Shown piece after piece: positions 1 to 8,685 of a stretch of DNA of 64,000 nucleotides (position 1 is the first letter of the stretch; each line of letters begins with the position of its first letter). A program made the position numbers and the translations under genes. Below the pieces are notes generated by a model, which did not search any database, was not told where the DNA came from, and saw only the letters and a program-made list of their open reading frames with translations. The DNA comes from Acetomicrobium hydrogeniformans (GTDB taxonomy: Bacteria > Synergistota > Synergistia > Synergistales > JAFGMB01), in assembly GCA_016841745.1 (NCBI GenBank), contig JAENYO010000002.1:1-64000 (forward strand). The letters are read 5' to 3'.

Positions 1-79
1 CCAGTGCTACCGCACCGGGCTCAGTACATCCCAATGCAGGCTTCACTTCCGATCTCAAAAATTCCCTGATTGTAAACAA
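1..79 (-). CDS. L-cysteine desulfidase family protein (CyuA/UPF0597), 5' fragment
   Basis: Only the first 26 codons lie in the window; the gene runs off the left edge. The peptide contains EVKPALGCTEPGAVAL, which matches the N-terminal signature of the L-serine-dehydratase-like/L-cysteine desulfidase family (CyuA, YhaM), where the Cys belongs to the iron-sulfur/active-site region. These enzymes split cysteine into pyruvate, ammonia and sulfide. A TTG start is chosen because CTGGAGGT sits 7 nt upstream; no ATG is in frame. The gene lies 41 bp downstream of, and codirectional with, the YheO-type regulator, so the two are probably cotranscribed. The substrate assignment is from family only. Confidence 0.6.
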   Translation of the reverse strand, partial: MFTIREFLRSEVKPALGCTEPGAVAL

Positions 80-120
80 GATACTTACCTCCAGAACGTA
101 ATTCTTGATTTATATGATGT

Positions 121-801
121 TCAGTTTCCGTTAGTTATTGTTATCTTGCTCAAGTACCTGTAGATGGAGTTTTCCGATGTTTCCAGAAGACTTGCAACTT
201 CGCCCAGAGCACCTCGAAGAAGGAAGACTCCCCTGGAATTCAGTTTCTCCACGATATCCATTTTTTCGTCGGGAGTCATTCTTGAAGGCGGAACAGGGGA
301 ACTATGGATAGTATCCTTGATTATGGAATGCGTTAGATCCTCTATGGAATTATCTTCTTCCTCGGCAAGGATAACCGGTTGTGGTTCCTGCTGAACCCTT
401 ACTCCAGGTCCGAGAACGTATTCGTCCAGGAGTTCTTTAAGTTCTGAAAATCTGGTCAGGTCCATGTTCAGGCAGAGAAGGCCGACAAGATCTCCATCTT
501 CATCTTTTATCAGGTAAGAGGCAGTTTTACGCTTTCTTCCCTTCTCATCGGATACTATCCTTGATTTAATGAAATCTGCAGAAGGGTTTTCCTGTTCACG
601 AAAAAATCTTCCCAGGTTCTTCAGTGGATCTCCAATGGTTCGCCCACTGATATGGCTGTTCTCTATGGCGACTATAGATCTTTCGATATTTCTCACATCG
701 TGGAGGACTACTTCACAGTTATTTCCCAGGAAACGGGCTAAAAATTTTACCAGTGGAACGTAGGCTTGTAGTTTTCTACTGATTTCCTGAGCAGTTTTCA
801 T
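121..801 (-). CDS. YheO-like PAS / DauR-type HTH transcriptional regulator
   Basis: 226 aa. The N-terminal half (residues about 10-125) fits the YheO-like PAS sensor domain: a run containing LGNNCEVVLHDVRNIERSIVAIENSHISGR would be its core (seen here in part as NNCEVVLHDV and NSHISGR). The C-terminus (about 165-225), with KMDIVEKLNSRGVFLLRGA and a final SENSIYRYL, fits the DauR-like winged HTH. Family members such as DauR control amino-acid catabolism genes. Here it precedes a cysteine-desulfidase-like gene in the same direction, suggesting local control of amino-acid degradation. The ligand cannot be told from the sequence. Confidence 0.8.
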   Translation of the reverse strand: MKTAQEISRKLQAYVPLVKFLARFLGNNCEVVLHDVRNIERSIVAIENSHISGRTIGDPLKNLGRFFREQENPSADFIKSRIVSDEKGRKRKTASYLIKDEDGDLVGLLCLNMDLTRFSELKELLDEYVLGPGVRVQQEPQPVILAEEEDNSIEDLTHSIIKDTIHSSPVPPSRMTPDEKMDIVEKLNSRGVFLLRGALGEVASLLETSENSIYRYLSKITITNGN

Positions 802-1122
802 GATTATTCCTCCGAAAGTTAGAATTATTCCCAGGCGTAGATATGAAAAAATGTTTTCATAGAAATAAGAATTTTTTTTAACTCTGATAATAAACTTTTA
901 CCATAAAAAAATATTTTTACAAGGGGAAAATATTTGTATTATGTATTCGAATATTATTGGGGGAGAGAAATAGGGGTTCTTTTGTGAGATAATAATTTCA
1001 AAATCCGGAAAGAAGGGATGTATCCTGTTACAGGAGCTGTCAAGAATCATTCATCTTCACAGCTCCAAAAAGAATATTTACCGGATTCAACTTTCAGGCA
1101 GGGATGGAAGTATTTTGCCCGT
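802..1122. other. A+T-rich intergenic region upstream of the YheO-type regulator
   Basis: This gap holds the 5' region of the regulator and the 3' end of the TRAP operon. It is very A+T-rich between about 840 and 960 and presumably contains the regulator promoter. I see no gene or clear terminator in it. Confidence 0.4.
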
Positions 1123-2406
1123 TTACTTGATCATTTCCGGAAGATACATGATAACTGAAGGGAATATAATAGCCATAAGCAGGGAGATAACAGCGATAAG
1201 AACGATTGGAAGTACTGCCCTGCTGCTTTTAGCCAGATCCACATTCCCAACTCCCGAGGCTACGAAAAGACATGTTCCCACCGGGGGAGTGAGGGCTCCA
1301 ATACAGATGTTAAGAACCAGAAGCACTCCGAAATAGATCGGATCTATCCCTGCTATTTTTATCAGGGGAAGGGCAACCGGACTTATTAGAACCAGAATAG
1401 AAACTGCGTCGATAAAGCAGCCGAGGAAAAGGATGAAAATATTTAACAGGATCAGGATGATTAAGGGATTCTTTGAAACAGACAACAGTGATCTCGTTAT
1501 GGTCTGCGGTATCTGCTGACTTGTCAGAACCCAGCTTAGAAATGAAGCAACCGCTATTATGAACATTACCGAGGATGTATTTCGAGCAGCGCGGGCAAAA
1601 ACTTCAGGGATGTCTTTCCATTTCAACTCACCATAGATAAACTTACCTACCAGAAAAGCATAGACAGCCGCAACCACCGAAGATTCGGTTGCAGTGAAAA
1701 TTCCGCTCAGGATGCCGCCAAGTATTATCACTGGCATTAGAAAAGCAAGGAAACCCTTTTTAAAGGTCTTTACGAGTTTATCAAAACTGAAGTATGATGT
1801 TTCCCTGGGATAATTGTGGCGAAGGGCTTCGTAATATGAGTATGCCATCAGAAAGAGGCCGAAGGCGATGCCTGGAATAACCCCTCCAAGGAATAGTTTA
1901 GCCACTGATACATTTGCTATAACGGCATAAATAACCATGGGTATGCTTGGAGGAATTATGGGGCCTATTGCCCCGCCTGCTGCAATAAGTGCCGCGGCGA
2001 AACCTTCCCGGTATCCTTTTTCCCTCATGGAGGGTATCAGAAGAGAACCCACTGCAGCAGTATCCGCCACGGCCGAACCGCTCAAGCCTGCAAAAAGCAT
2101 GGATAACACAACTGCCACCTGGGCAAGACCGCCTCTCATTCGACCGACCAGGGCGAATGAGAATTCCATGAGTCTTCTGGAAATACCTCCTGCCTCCATA
2201 AGTGTTCCCGCAAGCATAAAGAAAGGAACGGCAAGAAGGGAGAAGTGGTCTACTCCCTGGTACATAACATGGCCCAGAAGTACGGGATTGAAAATGCCCT
2301 GTACTGATGCGATGAGAACACCTGTCAGCCCGAGGGCTATGGCAATGGGCATCCCGAAAATAACAGTAAGGAAAAACAGGATGAAATACAGGATGATCTG
2401 GAGCAT
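1123..2406 (-). CDS. TRAP transporter large permease, DctM family (system 1)
   Basis: 427 aa, the normal length for DctM, with about 12 hydrophobic segments. Family landmarks are present: GLSGSAVADTAAVGSLLIPSM around residue 110-130, AAGGAIGPIIPPSIPMVIYA, and GALTPPVGTCLFV near the C-terminus. DctM forms the ion-coupled transmembrane channel that works with DctQ and the periplasmic binding protein. Its start overlaps the end of the DctQ gene, and dctP lies upstream, giving the order dctP-dctQ-dctM on the minus strand. The substrate is unknown; no enzyme gene is linked. Confidence 0.93.
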   Translation of the reverse strand: MLQIILYFILFFLTVIFGMPIAIALGLTGVLIASVQGIFNPVLLGHVMYQGVDHFSLLAVPFFMLAGTLMEAGGISRRLMEFSFALVGRMRGGLAQVAVVLSMLFAGLSGSAVADTAAVGSLLIPSMREKGYREGFAAALIAAGGAIGPIIPPSIPMVIYAVIANVSVAKLFLGGVIPGIAFGLFLMAYSYYEALRHNYPRETSYFSFDKLVKTFKKGFLAFLMPVIILGGILSGIFTATESSVVAAVYAFLVGKFIYGELKWKDIPEVFARAARNTSSVMFIIAVASFLSWVLTSQQIPQTITRSLLSVSKNPLIILILLNIFILFLGCFIDAVSILVLISPVALPLIKIAGIDPIYFGVLLVLNICIGALTPPVGTCLFVASGVGNVDLAKSSRAVLPIVLIAVISLLMAIIFPSVIMYLPEMIK

Positions 2407-2904
2407 CTAGGCATCCTCCGCTGTTCTTGTCCAGTTGTGGATAAGGCGTTCAATAATAACGATAATAGCAAGTATTCCTGATACAGGTATCACAATGTAT
2501 ATCATGCCCATGGGTACATTTATGGAAGTGGCCATCTGCATCATCTGCCTTTTAACCAGGGGCAGACTTCCCTTGGATAGGTAATAAAAAAACAGTATGT
2601 AGCTTGCTGAAATAAATAAAGACATTATCCTTGCTCTCCAGCCTGTTAGTCTTGAAAGAAACAGATTGAAGGAAGTCATTCCTGATCTGTAGATCAAGGT
2701 TGGTACTCCGGCAAAAACGACCCAGGTAAAGAGAAAGCGTGAAAGTTCCTCGCTCCAGGGGATCGAAAAATTCAGGACATAACGGCAGAAAACCTGGGCA
2801 AACGTAGCTGTAGTCATAACAAGGAGAAATAGAAACAGTAGATAGGTGGAAATCCTGTCAATCGTATAGGCCGTTATTGAAAGGGTTTTTTTAAAAAACT
2901 GCAT
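2407..2904 (-). CDS. TRAP transporter small permease, DctQ family (system 1)
   Basis: 165 aa with four predicted membrane helices and the DctQ landmark FSIPWSEELSRFLFTWVVFAG. The start at 2904 (MQFFKKTLSI) is preferred because GGGAGG lies about 11 nt upstream; an upstream ATG would lengthen the protein but has no ribosome site and would read through the intercistronic hairpin. The protein bridges the binding protein and the DctM channel. It follows dctP after 86 bp and overlaps dctM. Confidence 0.88.
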   Translation of the reverse strand: MQFFKKTLSITAYTIDRISTYLLFLFLLVMTTATFAQVFCRYVLNFSIPWSEELSRFLFTWVVFAGVPTLIYRSGMTSFNLFLSRLTGWRARIMSLFISASYILFFYYLSKGSLPLVKRQMMQMATSINVPMGMIYIVIPVSGILAIIVIIERLIHNWTRTAEDA

Positions 2905-2935
2905 TGATGAAGATCCTCCCATGTAAGGAAACTTA

Positions 2936-2964
2936 AGGGGAAAAGGAATAGTTCCCTTTCCCCT
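2936..2964 (-). terminator. dctP-dctQ intercistronic hairpin (system 1)
   Basis: On the transcribed strand a 13-bp stem (AGGGGAAAGGGAA with UUCCUUUUCCCCU, one G-U pair) closes a 3-nt loop. No long U-tract follows, so it is more likely an RNA-stabilising or partial-attenuation structure between the binding-protein gene and the membrane genes than a full terminator. Confidence 0.6.
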
Positions 2965-2990
2965 GTGCATCTCTATCCTAGCTGTTAAGT

Positions 2991-3992
2991 TTACTGTACA
3001 GCTTTGATCCTCTCGATGTATTCTCCGGCGGTCTTTCCGTTGGCCTTGGTAAATTCATCGTAAATTGAACCCATATATTCTGCGAACTCGCTCTTATCTA
3101 CTTCGTTTATCTCCATACCGTTATTTTTAAGATTTTCCAGGAGTTCCTTTTCCTGGTCTTCAACCATTGTACGAACTTCGGGCCTGACTTCTTCAAAGGC
3201 CGCTACAACTATCTTCTGCAGATCCTCAGGAAGGCTGTTATAGAACTGGTCAGATATCATTATAGTGACGGGAGAATAGATATGGCCTGTGAGAGAAAGA
3301 TATTTCTGAACCTCGTAAAGTTTTGATGCCCAGATTATGGAAAGGGGGTTCTCCTGACCATCAATAACTCCCTGCTGCAGAGATGTGTAGACATCACCGA
3401 AGGGCATTGGAACAGGGCTTGCTCCAAGAGCAGCGATAGTATCCATTACCGTTTTTGTTTCAGGAACGCGTATCTTCAGACCCTTGAAATCCTCTGGTTG
3501 TACAATTGCTTTCCTGGAGTTTGTCGTATTTCTGTAAAGGTTCATCCAGTAACCCAGGATTCTGATGCCTGTTTTTTCCCTGAACAGCTCGTTGAGTTCC
3601 TGACCGATTTCTCCGTCCACTGTGTTGTAGACATGCTGGTTATCACGGTAAAGATAGGGAAGTTCAAGAACACCAAGGAGGGGCATAAAGGATGCCAGTC
3701 CGCCGGGGCTCTGGGTACCTATTTCGATGGTTCCCAGCTGGAGGCCTTCAGAAATTGCTCTCAGGTTTCCCAACTGTCCGCTTGGATAGGCAGTAGCCTG
3801 GATCCGACCGCCAGATCTCTCGTTCATTATTGAAGCCATTTTCTCAAAACCGACATGAAGTGGATGTTCAGGAGCAGTGACATTTGCTATTTTGATAACG
3901 TATTTGTCTGCCGCAGATGCAGGTAAAGCAACTAAAGACAAGACGAGTATTGCTAATGCGGATAAGATTAACCACTTTTTCATGGAAAACAC
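2991..3992 (-). CDS. TRAP transporter substrate-binding protein, DctP family (system 1)
   Basis: 333 aa with an N-terminal signal peptide (LAILVLSLVALPASAAD; cleavage after about residue 27). The DctP fold is indicated by FEKMASIMNERSGGRIQATA, GTIEIGTQSPG, LKIRVPETK with the conserved Arg that binds the substrate carboxylate, and LQQGVIDGQENP. It captures a carboxylate-type substrate in the periplasm for the DctQM permease. First gene of its operon. A perfect palindrome lies 28 bp upstream of the start. An AGGAGT ribosome site supports the start. Confidence 0.93.
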   Translation of the reverse strand: MFSMKKWLILSALAILVLSLVALPASAADKYVIKIANVTAPEHPLHVGFEKMASIMNERSGGRIQATAYPSGQLGNLRAISEGLQLGTIEIGTQSPGGLASFMPLLGVLELPYLYRDNQHVYNTVDGEIGQELNELFREKTGIRILGYWMNLYRNTTNSRKAIVQPEDFKGLKIRVPETKTVMDTIAALGASPVPMPFGDVYTSLQQGVIDGQENPLSIIWASKLYEVQKYLSLTGHIYSPVTIMISDQFYNSLPEDLQKIVVAAFEEVRPEVRTMVEDQEKELLENLKNNGMEINEVDKSEFAEYMGSIYDEFTKANGKTAGEYIERIKAVQ

Positions 3993-4020
3993 TCCTTATA
4001 AGAATATGATTTTTTTCACA

Positions 4021-4055
4021 TAATCAGATATCGTATCCGATATCTGATTATTATA
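4021..4055 (-). promoter_or_regulatory. Palindromic operator and -10 box upstream of dctP (system 1)
   Basis: TAATCAGATATC (4021-4032) and GATATCTGATTA (4039-4050) are perfect 12-bp arms separated by 6 bp. On the minus strand a TATAAT -10 box (4055-4050) touches the distal arm; no good -35 is visible. The palindrome therefore covers the expected transcription start, a typical repressor position. The regulator is not identified. Confidence 0.6.
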
Positions 4056-4342
4056 TCATTGGTTCCAGATTATTTAATACCTCTTGAGTGTAACGATTAA
4101 TCTAATTTAAGACGAAATAGTTCCATGTTTTTCTCCAGGTATAATATGAGATCCTGGTTGCCTGAAGGATAAGTGATGAAAATATCTGTAAATGTGAACT
4201 CCTGATTTCAGAATACGTCTCTAGAACCTGGTTAATCCAAAATCGTAAATCAGAAATGGCTCAGGTTTGCCCTTTTTTAAATGTAGAGGCATAATCAATG
4301 ACTGTGTTAGCTCTGGTCTTTTCTTCTTAAGGAGGTCCTTTT
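4056..4342. other. Divergent intergenic region before the TSUP gene
   Basis: About 290 bp between the divergent dctP and TSUP genes. Apart from the dctP operator at its left edge and an AAGGAGG ribosome site at its right edge I see nothing specific in it. Confidence 0.4.
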
Positions 4343-5131
4343 TTGCAGTTAGTGATAATTTCAATTGCTACATTTCTGGTTGCAGTTTTCATGACCATGG
4401 CAGGTCGCGGCGGGGGCAACTTTTATGTCCTTATCCAGGTGGCAGCGGGTGCATCAATTGGTATGGCCGCGAGTACCGGTCAGTTCCTGATGTTTTCCAC
4501 TTCCTTTGCTGCCATGTTTATCTTCAATAAACACAAGATCGTTTCATGGCCCATGGCGATCTTTATTGGATTCACCACGAGCCTTATGGCCTTTATCGGG
4601 GGATTTTCAGCCAGTTATTTCTCAGGCACAAGCCTGAAACTGGTCTTTTCGTTTATGCTGGTGGTTGCATCCATATTCATGCTCTTTCCGGTCAGGGAAA
4701 GAGGAGGGCAGTTGCCCACAGGTTTCGGTCTCTGGAAGATAACCTTTGGAGGAGAAGAATACGTCATCAACTTCTGGATAGCCCTTCCGGTAGCTCTTGC
4801 TACGGGATTTGTTGCCGGTATGGTGGGTGTTTCAGGAGGATCTTTCCTTATTCCGCTTATGGTTCTGGGCTGTCGCCTGCCCATGCACGTAGCAGTTGGA
4901 ACTGCTTCCGTAATGGTCGCAGCCACGGCAGGAATGGGTTTCCTCGGCCACCTTGCAGGCGGAGGAGTGGACCTTGCCTGGATATTGCCCCAGGCCGGAA
5001 CAGCCATTGTCGGCGGGGTTATTGGCAGCAGGCTTGCCCTTAAAACTAAACCAAAGTCTCTGAAGATGGTCTTTGCCATCACAACCCTTGTTGCTGCAGG
5101 TCTCATGTTCTTCAATGCCATTACAGGGTAA
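4343..5131 (+). CDS. TSUP-family membrane transporter (TauE/SafE type)
   Basis: 262 aa, about eight hydrophobic segments in two similar halves. Landmarks of the sulfite exporter TauE/SafE family: GRGGGNFYVLIQVAAG near the N-terminus and GFVAGMVGVSGGSFLIPLMVL in the second half, each followed by a transmembrane pair. Members move sulfite, sulfonates or organic anions. A TTG start is chosen since AAGGAGG lies about 6 nt upstream (4329-4335). Monocistronic. Substrate unassigned. Confidence 0.85.
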   Translation: MQLVIISIATFLVAVFMTMAGRGGGNFYVLIQVAAGASIGMAASTGQFLMFSTSFAAMFIFNKHKIVSWPMAIFIGFTTSLMAFIGGFSASYFSGTSLKLVFSFMLVVASIFMLFPVRERGGQLPTGFGLWKITFGGEEYVINFWIALPVALATGFVAGMVGVSGGSFLIPLMVLGCRLPMHVAVGTASVMVAATAGMGFLGHLAGGGVDLAWILPQAGTAIVGGVIGSRLALKTKPKSLKMVFAITTLVAAGLMFFNAITG

Positions 5132-5262
5132 GTCAATTTTAGATTGCCTATTTTAGATTTTGGATTTGAAACCATTAGCAGATGGAAACAGGATCGAGGA
5201 TCTTTTCCATGGGATAAAAGCCATATTCTCTGTAGATTCCCTGTTACTATCTTACTATCCCA

Positions 5263-5733
5263 TCATTTCTTTATTACTTTTCTGTCCAGGATGAAGTCTA
5301 CGGGAGTGGGTTCATTCACGCTGTCTACCACAGGGCAGAGAGATGCCACTTTTTCAATAAAAGCTTTCTTTTTAAAGTCATCAAGGGGAGAATCCAGGTT
5401 CACAAAAACCTTAATAACAGGAAAACCGACCCTGTTTGCTGAATCTCCACCCATGGTTTTCCTTACGTCTATTTCGCCTTCCACCTTTGCAGAGATCGAA
5501 TTTATAGGTACTCCAGCCTTGGTTGCAACCCTTCGAGCTGTGCTGACAAAACATGCTCCAACCGAAAAGGCAAAGGTTTCAAAAGGAGTTGGTGCCGTGT
5601 CTCCTCCTCCCAGGTTTTCGAGGAGATCTGTCTTAAGGGAGTATTTTCTTGCTTTTCCTACAACGGTATTACCCTCCCCTTCCTGGAGCGAAACACTTAC
5701 AGGCAGCATAACAGGTTTTCCTATCTCTACCAT
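5263..5733 (-). CDS. OsmC family protein
   Basis: 156 aa. The family core GGGDTAPTPFETFAFSVGACFVSTARRVA contains the first conserved Cys, and CPVVDSV near the C-terminus supplies the second (these two stretches are each shorter in the family motif GxxP-n-LLxxALxxC and CPV). OsmC/Ohr proteins use the Cys pair to reduce organic peroxides, though OsmC-like homologues of unknown role are common in anaerobes. The gene stands alone, convergent with the TSUP gene. Confidence 0.8.
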   Translation of the reverse strand: MVEIGKPVMLPVSVSLQEGEGNTVVGKARKYSLKTDLLENLGGGDTAPTPFETFAFSVGACFVSTARRVATKAGVPINSISAKVEGEIDVRKTMGGDSANRVGFPVIKVFVNLDSPLDDFKKKAFIEKVASLCPVVDSVNEPTPVDFILDRKVIKK

Positions 5734-6041
5734 GTTTTAAGACTCCTTCCATAAGATGATTATATTCATGCATTTCAGTTTAACAGCCCGAATGATAACG
5801 AGTCAACTAAATAAATAGTCATCTTGATATCAAATACAGGATCATGAATTCAATCTGAATTTCTGTTCCCTTGATCCTGAAATCAGTTTTCTGTTTATAA
5901 TATTAATTATTTTGCTGAATGATATAATCTTTTCAATAACACCTCCAATACGATCATTCAATACGCAACTGGAAGACAGAATACAGACCCATAATCATTC
6001 TCTTTTCATTTCAGATCATTCCGAGAAAAGGATCACATTAG
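5734..6041. other. Intergenic region upstream of the SulP gene
   Basis: About 300 bp, A+T-rich, between the divergent OsmC and SulP genes. It must hold both promoters, but no strong consensus box or hairpin stood out. Confidence 0.35.
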
Positions 6042-7700
6042 ATGATGCCAAAGATAAGGAGTATTTCCGGAGATCTTATAACAGGTTTAAGCATGGCAAC
6101 GATTCTTGTTCCCTTTTCAATGGCCTATTCCGTTAATGCAGGGCTTCCTGTATCTTACGGACTATCCGCTGCTGCAATACCGCCATTGATGTACCTGTTT
6201 TTCGGCACTTCTCCATATCTTTCGGTTGGCCCGGTGGCCATGCTTTCCCTTATCATATTCCAGGGGTGTTCCCCCTTTGCCTTACCCGGAACGACCGAGT
6301 ATATTTCATTAGTACTTATGGTTACCTTCATGGTTGGAGCCATACAGCTTCTGGCTGGTTTCATCCGAGCCGGTTTTATAATGTCCTTTCTTTCCCAGGC
6401 TGTGATAAACGGATTTACTTATGGTGCGGCTCTGGTAATTTTCACCAGCCAGTTTCGACATGTCCTGGGTATTGATATTAACCCTGTAGGATCCATGGCT
6501 CAGATCCTCTACAGGATTTTTCTGAACTTAAGGGAACTGAATGTTTTATCTCTGAGTCTGGGTCTCACTTCCCTGGTTCTTATCCTGACCATTGAGAGGA
6601 AATACCCCCGTTTTCCCGCTCCTCTAGTGGTGGTAGTAACGGGAAGTATCATGACCTATCTGCTGAGACTGGATAATCTCGGAGTGGGAGTAGTGGGTGA
6701 TATAGGAACCAGTTTTCCTGCCTTCGTTTTTCCCCTGGAGAATCTTCCGATGATACCCCATCTTCTGCCCGTAACATTTACGCTTTTGGTGGTGGGAATG
6801 ATGGAATCAGTTCCCATATCCCGTCATCTGGCTTCCCGGTCCAGGAAAAAGTTCCATATAGACGCGGAGTTGAAGGGCTTAGGTCTTGCAAACCTGGTGT
6901 CTTCCTTCCTGAGTGGATATGTAGTTACAGGGGGTCTGGCCAGAACTCTTTTCAACTACAGGTCAGGAGCCCAGACTAAAATATCATCGGCCATAACCTC
7001 TGTCCTGGTGATCATAAGCCTTGTAATGTTCAGGAACATTTTTTATTACATTCCACAGCCAGTCCTTTCCTCTCTTATCATGTCCTCGGCAATTTCCCTC
7101 TACATGACAGAGGATGTCCGTTATCTCTATCGGGTTGGAAAAACAGACGGAACTGTTCTGCTCCTGACTTTCATCACTACCATATTTGTGGGAGTCCAGT
7201 GGGGTCTTGTACTGGGAATACTGCTTTCTCTGGTATTGCTCCTCCATAAACATATACAACCCTGTACAGAGGAACTTGGTTACTCAAGGCAGGAGGACCA
7301 GTTTATGGAGATGTGTAAGTGCGGTGAAAAGGGATCTTTCGATGAGGGCGTTATCCTCAGGGCAAAAGGAGATCTTCATTTTGCCAATATCCATTATCTT
7401 GAAGATCTTGTCCATGAGAAGATCCTGGAAAAGCCCTCTCTGGTTTGGGTACTTCTGGACATGAAGGATGTCGGCGATATGGATGGAGTGGCAGTTCTGA
7501 AGATGGAAGAACTTATTGACCGTTGCAAGAGCAATAACATTTCCCTCCATATCTCAGGATTGCAGAGCGAAGTTAAAATAAGGCTCGATATACTTGGGTG
7601 GCCGGAAAAATATGGATCCACCATTCATAATGATCTGAAGAGTGCCCTGAATACAATAGATTCGGAGAAAAAGTACGATCCCTTTATCCGTTTTATCTAA
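6042..7700 (+). CDS. SulP family anion transporter with STAS domain
   Basis: 552 aa. Residues about 10-400 form the SulP transmembrane part (ISGDLITGLSMATILVPFSMAYS at the N-terminus is the SulP signature, followed by GLPVSYGLSAAAIPPLMY). The cytoplasmic C-terminus (about 430-540) is a STAS domain with the ILRAKGDLHFANIHYLED and LLDMKDVGDMDGVAV segments. SulP proteins carry sulfate, bicarbonate or dicarboxylates; the substrate is not evident here. In STAS domains of bacterial SulP proteins the middle region contacts partner proteins. Monocistronic. Confidence 0.9.
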   Translation: MMPKIRSISGDLITGLSMATILVPFSMAYSVNAGLPVSYGLSAAAIPPLMYLFFGTSPYLSVGPVAMLSLIIFQGCSPFALPGTTEYISLVLMVTFMVGAIQLLAGFIRAGFIMSFLSQAVINGFTYGAALVIFTSQFRHVLGIDINPVGSMAQILYRIFLNLRELNVLSLSLGLTSLVLILTIERKYPRFPAPLVVVVTGSIMTYLLRLDNLGVGVVGDIGTSFPAFVFPLENLPMIPHLLPVTFTLLVVGMMESVPISRHLASRSRKKFHIDAELKGLGLANLVSSFLSGYVVTGGLARTLFNYRSGAQTKISSAITSVLVIISLVMFRNIFYYIPQPVLSSLIMSSAISLYMTEDVRYLYRVGKTDGTVLLLTFITTIFVGVQWGLVLGILLSLVLLLHKHIQPCTEELGYSRQEDQFMEMCKCGEKGSFDEGVILRAKGDLHFANIHYLEDLVHEKILEKPSLVWVLLDMKDVGDMDGVAVLKMEELIDRCKSNNISLHISGLQSEVKIRLDILGWPEKYGSTIHNDLKSALNTIDSEKKYDPFIRFI

Positions 7701-7839
7701 AAGTATTTAAAATAGAGTCAATTAGGGGAAAAACGAATAAGAATGAGTTTTTACAAAACCTGTTTAACCGGATTTCTGCAGGACAAAGCTGTTGTCCCAG
7801 GAACAACCCTCCCAATTATTTGGAGAATGTAAAAGAGAT

Positions 7840-7867
7840 TTGACTTGATGTTTTTAGGTAATATAAT
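7840..7867 (+). promoter_or_regulatory. Sigma70-type promoter upstream of mscL
   Basis: TTGACT (7840-7845), a 16-bp spacer and a perfect TATAAT (7862-7867). It would start transcription about 265 bp before the mscL start codon. The long leader includes an imperfect hairpin at 7936-7967 (TGCTCTTT...AAAGAGCA). Confidence 0.55.
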
Positions 7868-8141
7868 AAAGCGATAAAGACATAATTATTCATAACCTGG
7901 ATATTTTAATCCTGATCAAACCAAAGTATTATAGCTGCTCTTTGCCTTCATCAATGAAGAAAGAGCACATACCTACATCAAGTTTAACTCCCCCATCAAG
8001 TCAAACCATATAATTCAGATTAATCCTTCATAGCTATTAATAAAAACACTCTATCTGCTTGATCTGATGCGGCAATTCAGGAGAATATCTGTAGATATTA
8101 AGACCAGTATGGACAATCTCAGGTGTCAGGAGGGTAATATC
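7868..8141 (+). other. Long untranslated leader of mscL
   Basis: No gene is visible between the promoter and mscL. The region holds the 7936-7967 hairpin and, at 7994-8005, CATCAAGTCAAA, the exact reverse complement of TTTGACTTGATG at 7839-7850 around the promoter -35 box. Confidence 0.4.
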
Positions 8142-8546
8142 ATGGGTATGCTGAAGGAATTCAAGGAATTTGCAGTAAAAGGAAATGTTGTCGATATGGC
8201 TGTCGGTATTATTATTGGTTCCGCCTTTGGAAAGATCGTTTCATCTTTTGTAGGTGATGTGATCATGCCTCCAATTGGAGTACTTCTGGGTGGAGTTGAT
8301 TTTTCCAATCTGGCGATTACGATCCAGGAGGCAGTAGGGGAGACGCCAGCTGTTGTTATTGCTTATGGCAAATTTATACAGACACTTATCGATTTCACGA
8401 TTATTGCATTCGCAATTTTCATTGCGGTCAAGGGAATAAATTCACTCAAGAGGAAAGAGGAAGAAGTACCTGAGGTGCCACCGGAACCTTCGACAGAAGA
8501 AGTATTACTTTCTGAAATTCGTGATTTGCTTAAAGAACAGAAATAA
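8142..8546 (+). CDS. mscL: Large-conductance mechanosensitive channel MscL
   Basis: 134 aa, standard MscL length. [19 protein letters not shown] is the N-terminal helix, followed by TM1 ([20 protein letters not shown]), the periplasmic loop and TM2 ([11 protein letters not shown]-type segment), then a charged C-terminal helical bundle. MscL opens under membrane tension to release solutes in osmotic downshock. The start at 8142 has AGGAGGG at 8127-8133; an in-frame upstream ATG at 8067 would add residues that do not belong to the family. Confidence 0.97.
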   Translation: MGMLKEFKEFAVKGNVVDMAVGIIIGSAFGKIVSSFVGDVIMPPIGVLLGGVDFSNLAITIQEAVGETPAVVIAYGKFIQTLIDFTIIAFAIFIAVKGINSLKRKEEEVPEVPPEPSTEEVLLSEIRDLLKEQK

Positions 8547-8685
8547 ACTCTATCCTGACTGATGTGGTATAAATACCGATCCGTTGTGTTGCATATCCGG
8601 TTAGGTTATGTCTGATGGTGCCATAATAGCGGCGGGTACTGAACCTCTATACTGAACGATTTGTTTGTGAAGAAGGCGAATTCAG

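Noticed and set aside
1937-2410. Long antisense frame opposite dctM
   Set aside because: A shadow of the strongly conserved DctM coding frame; no ribosome site or family match.
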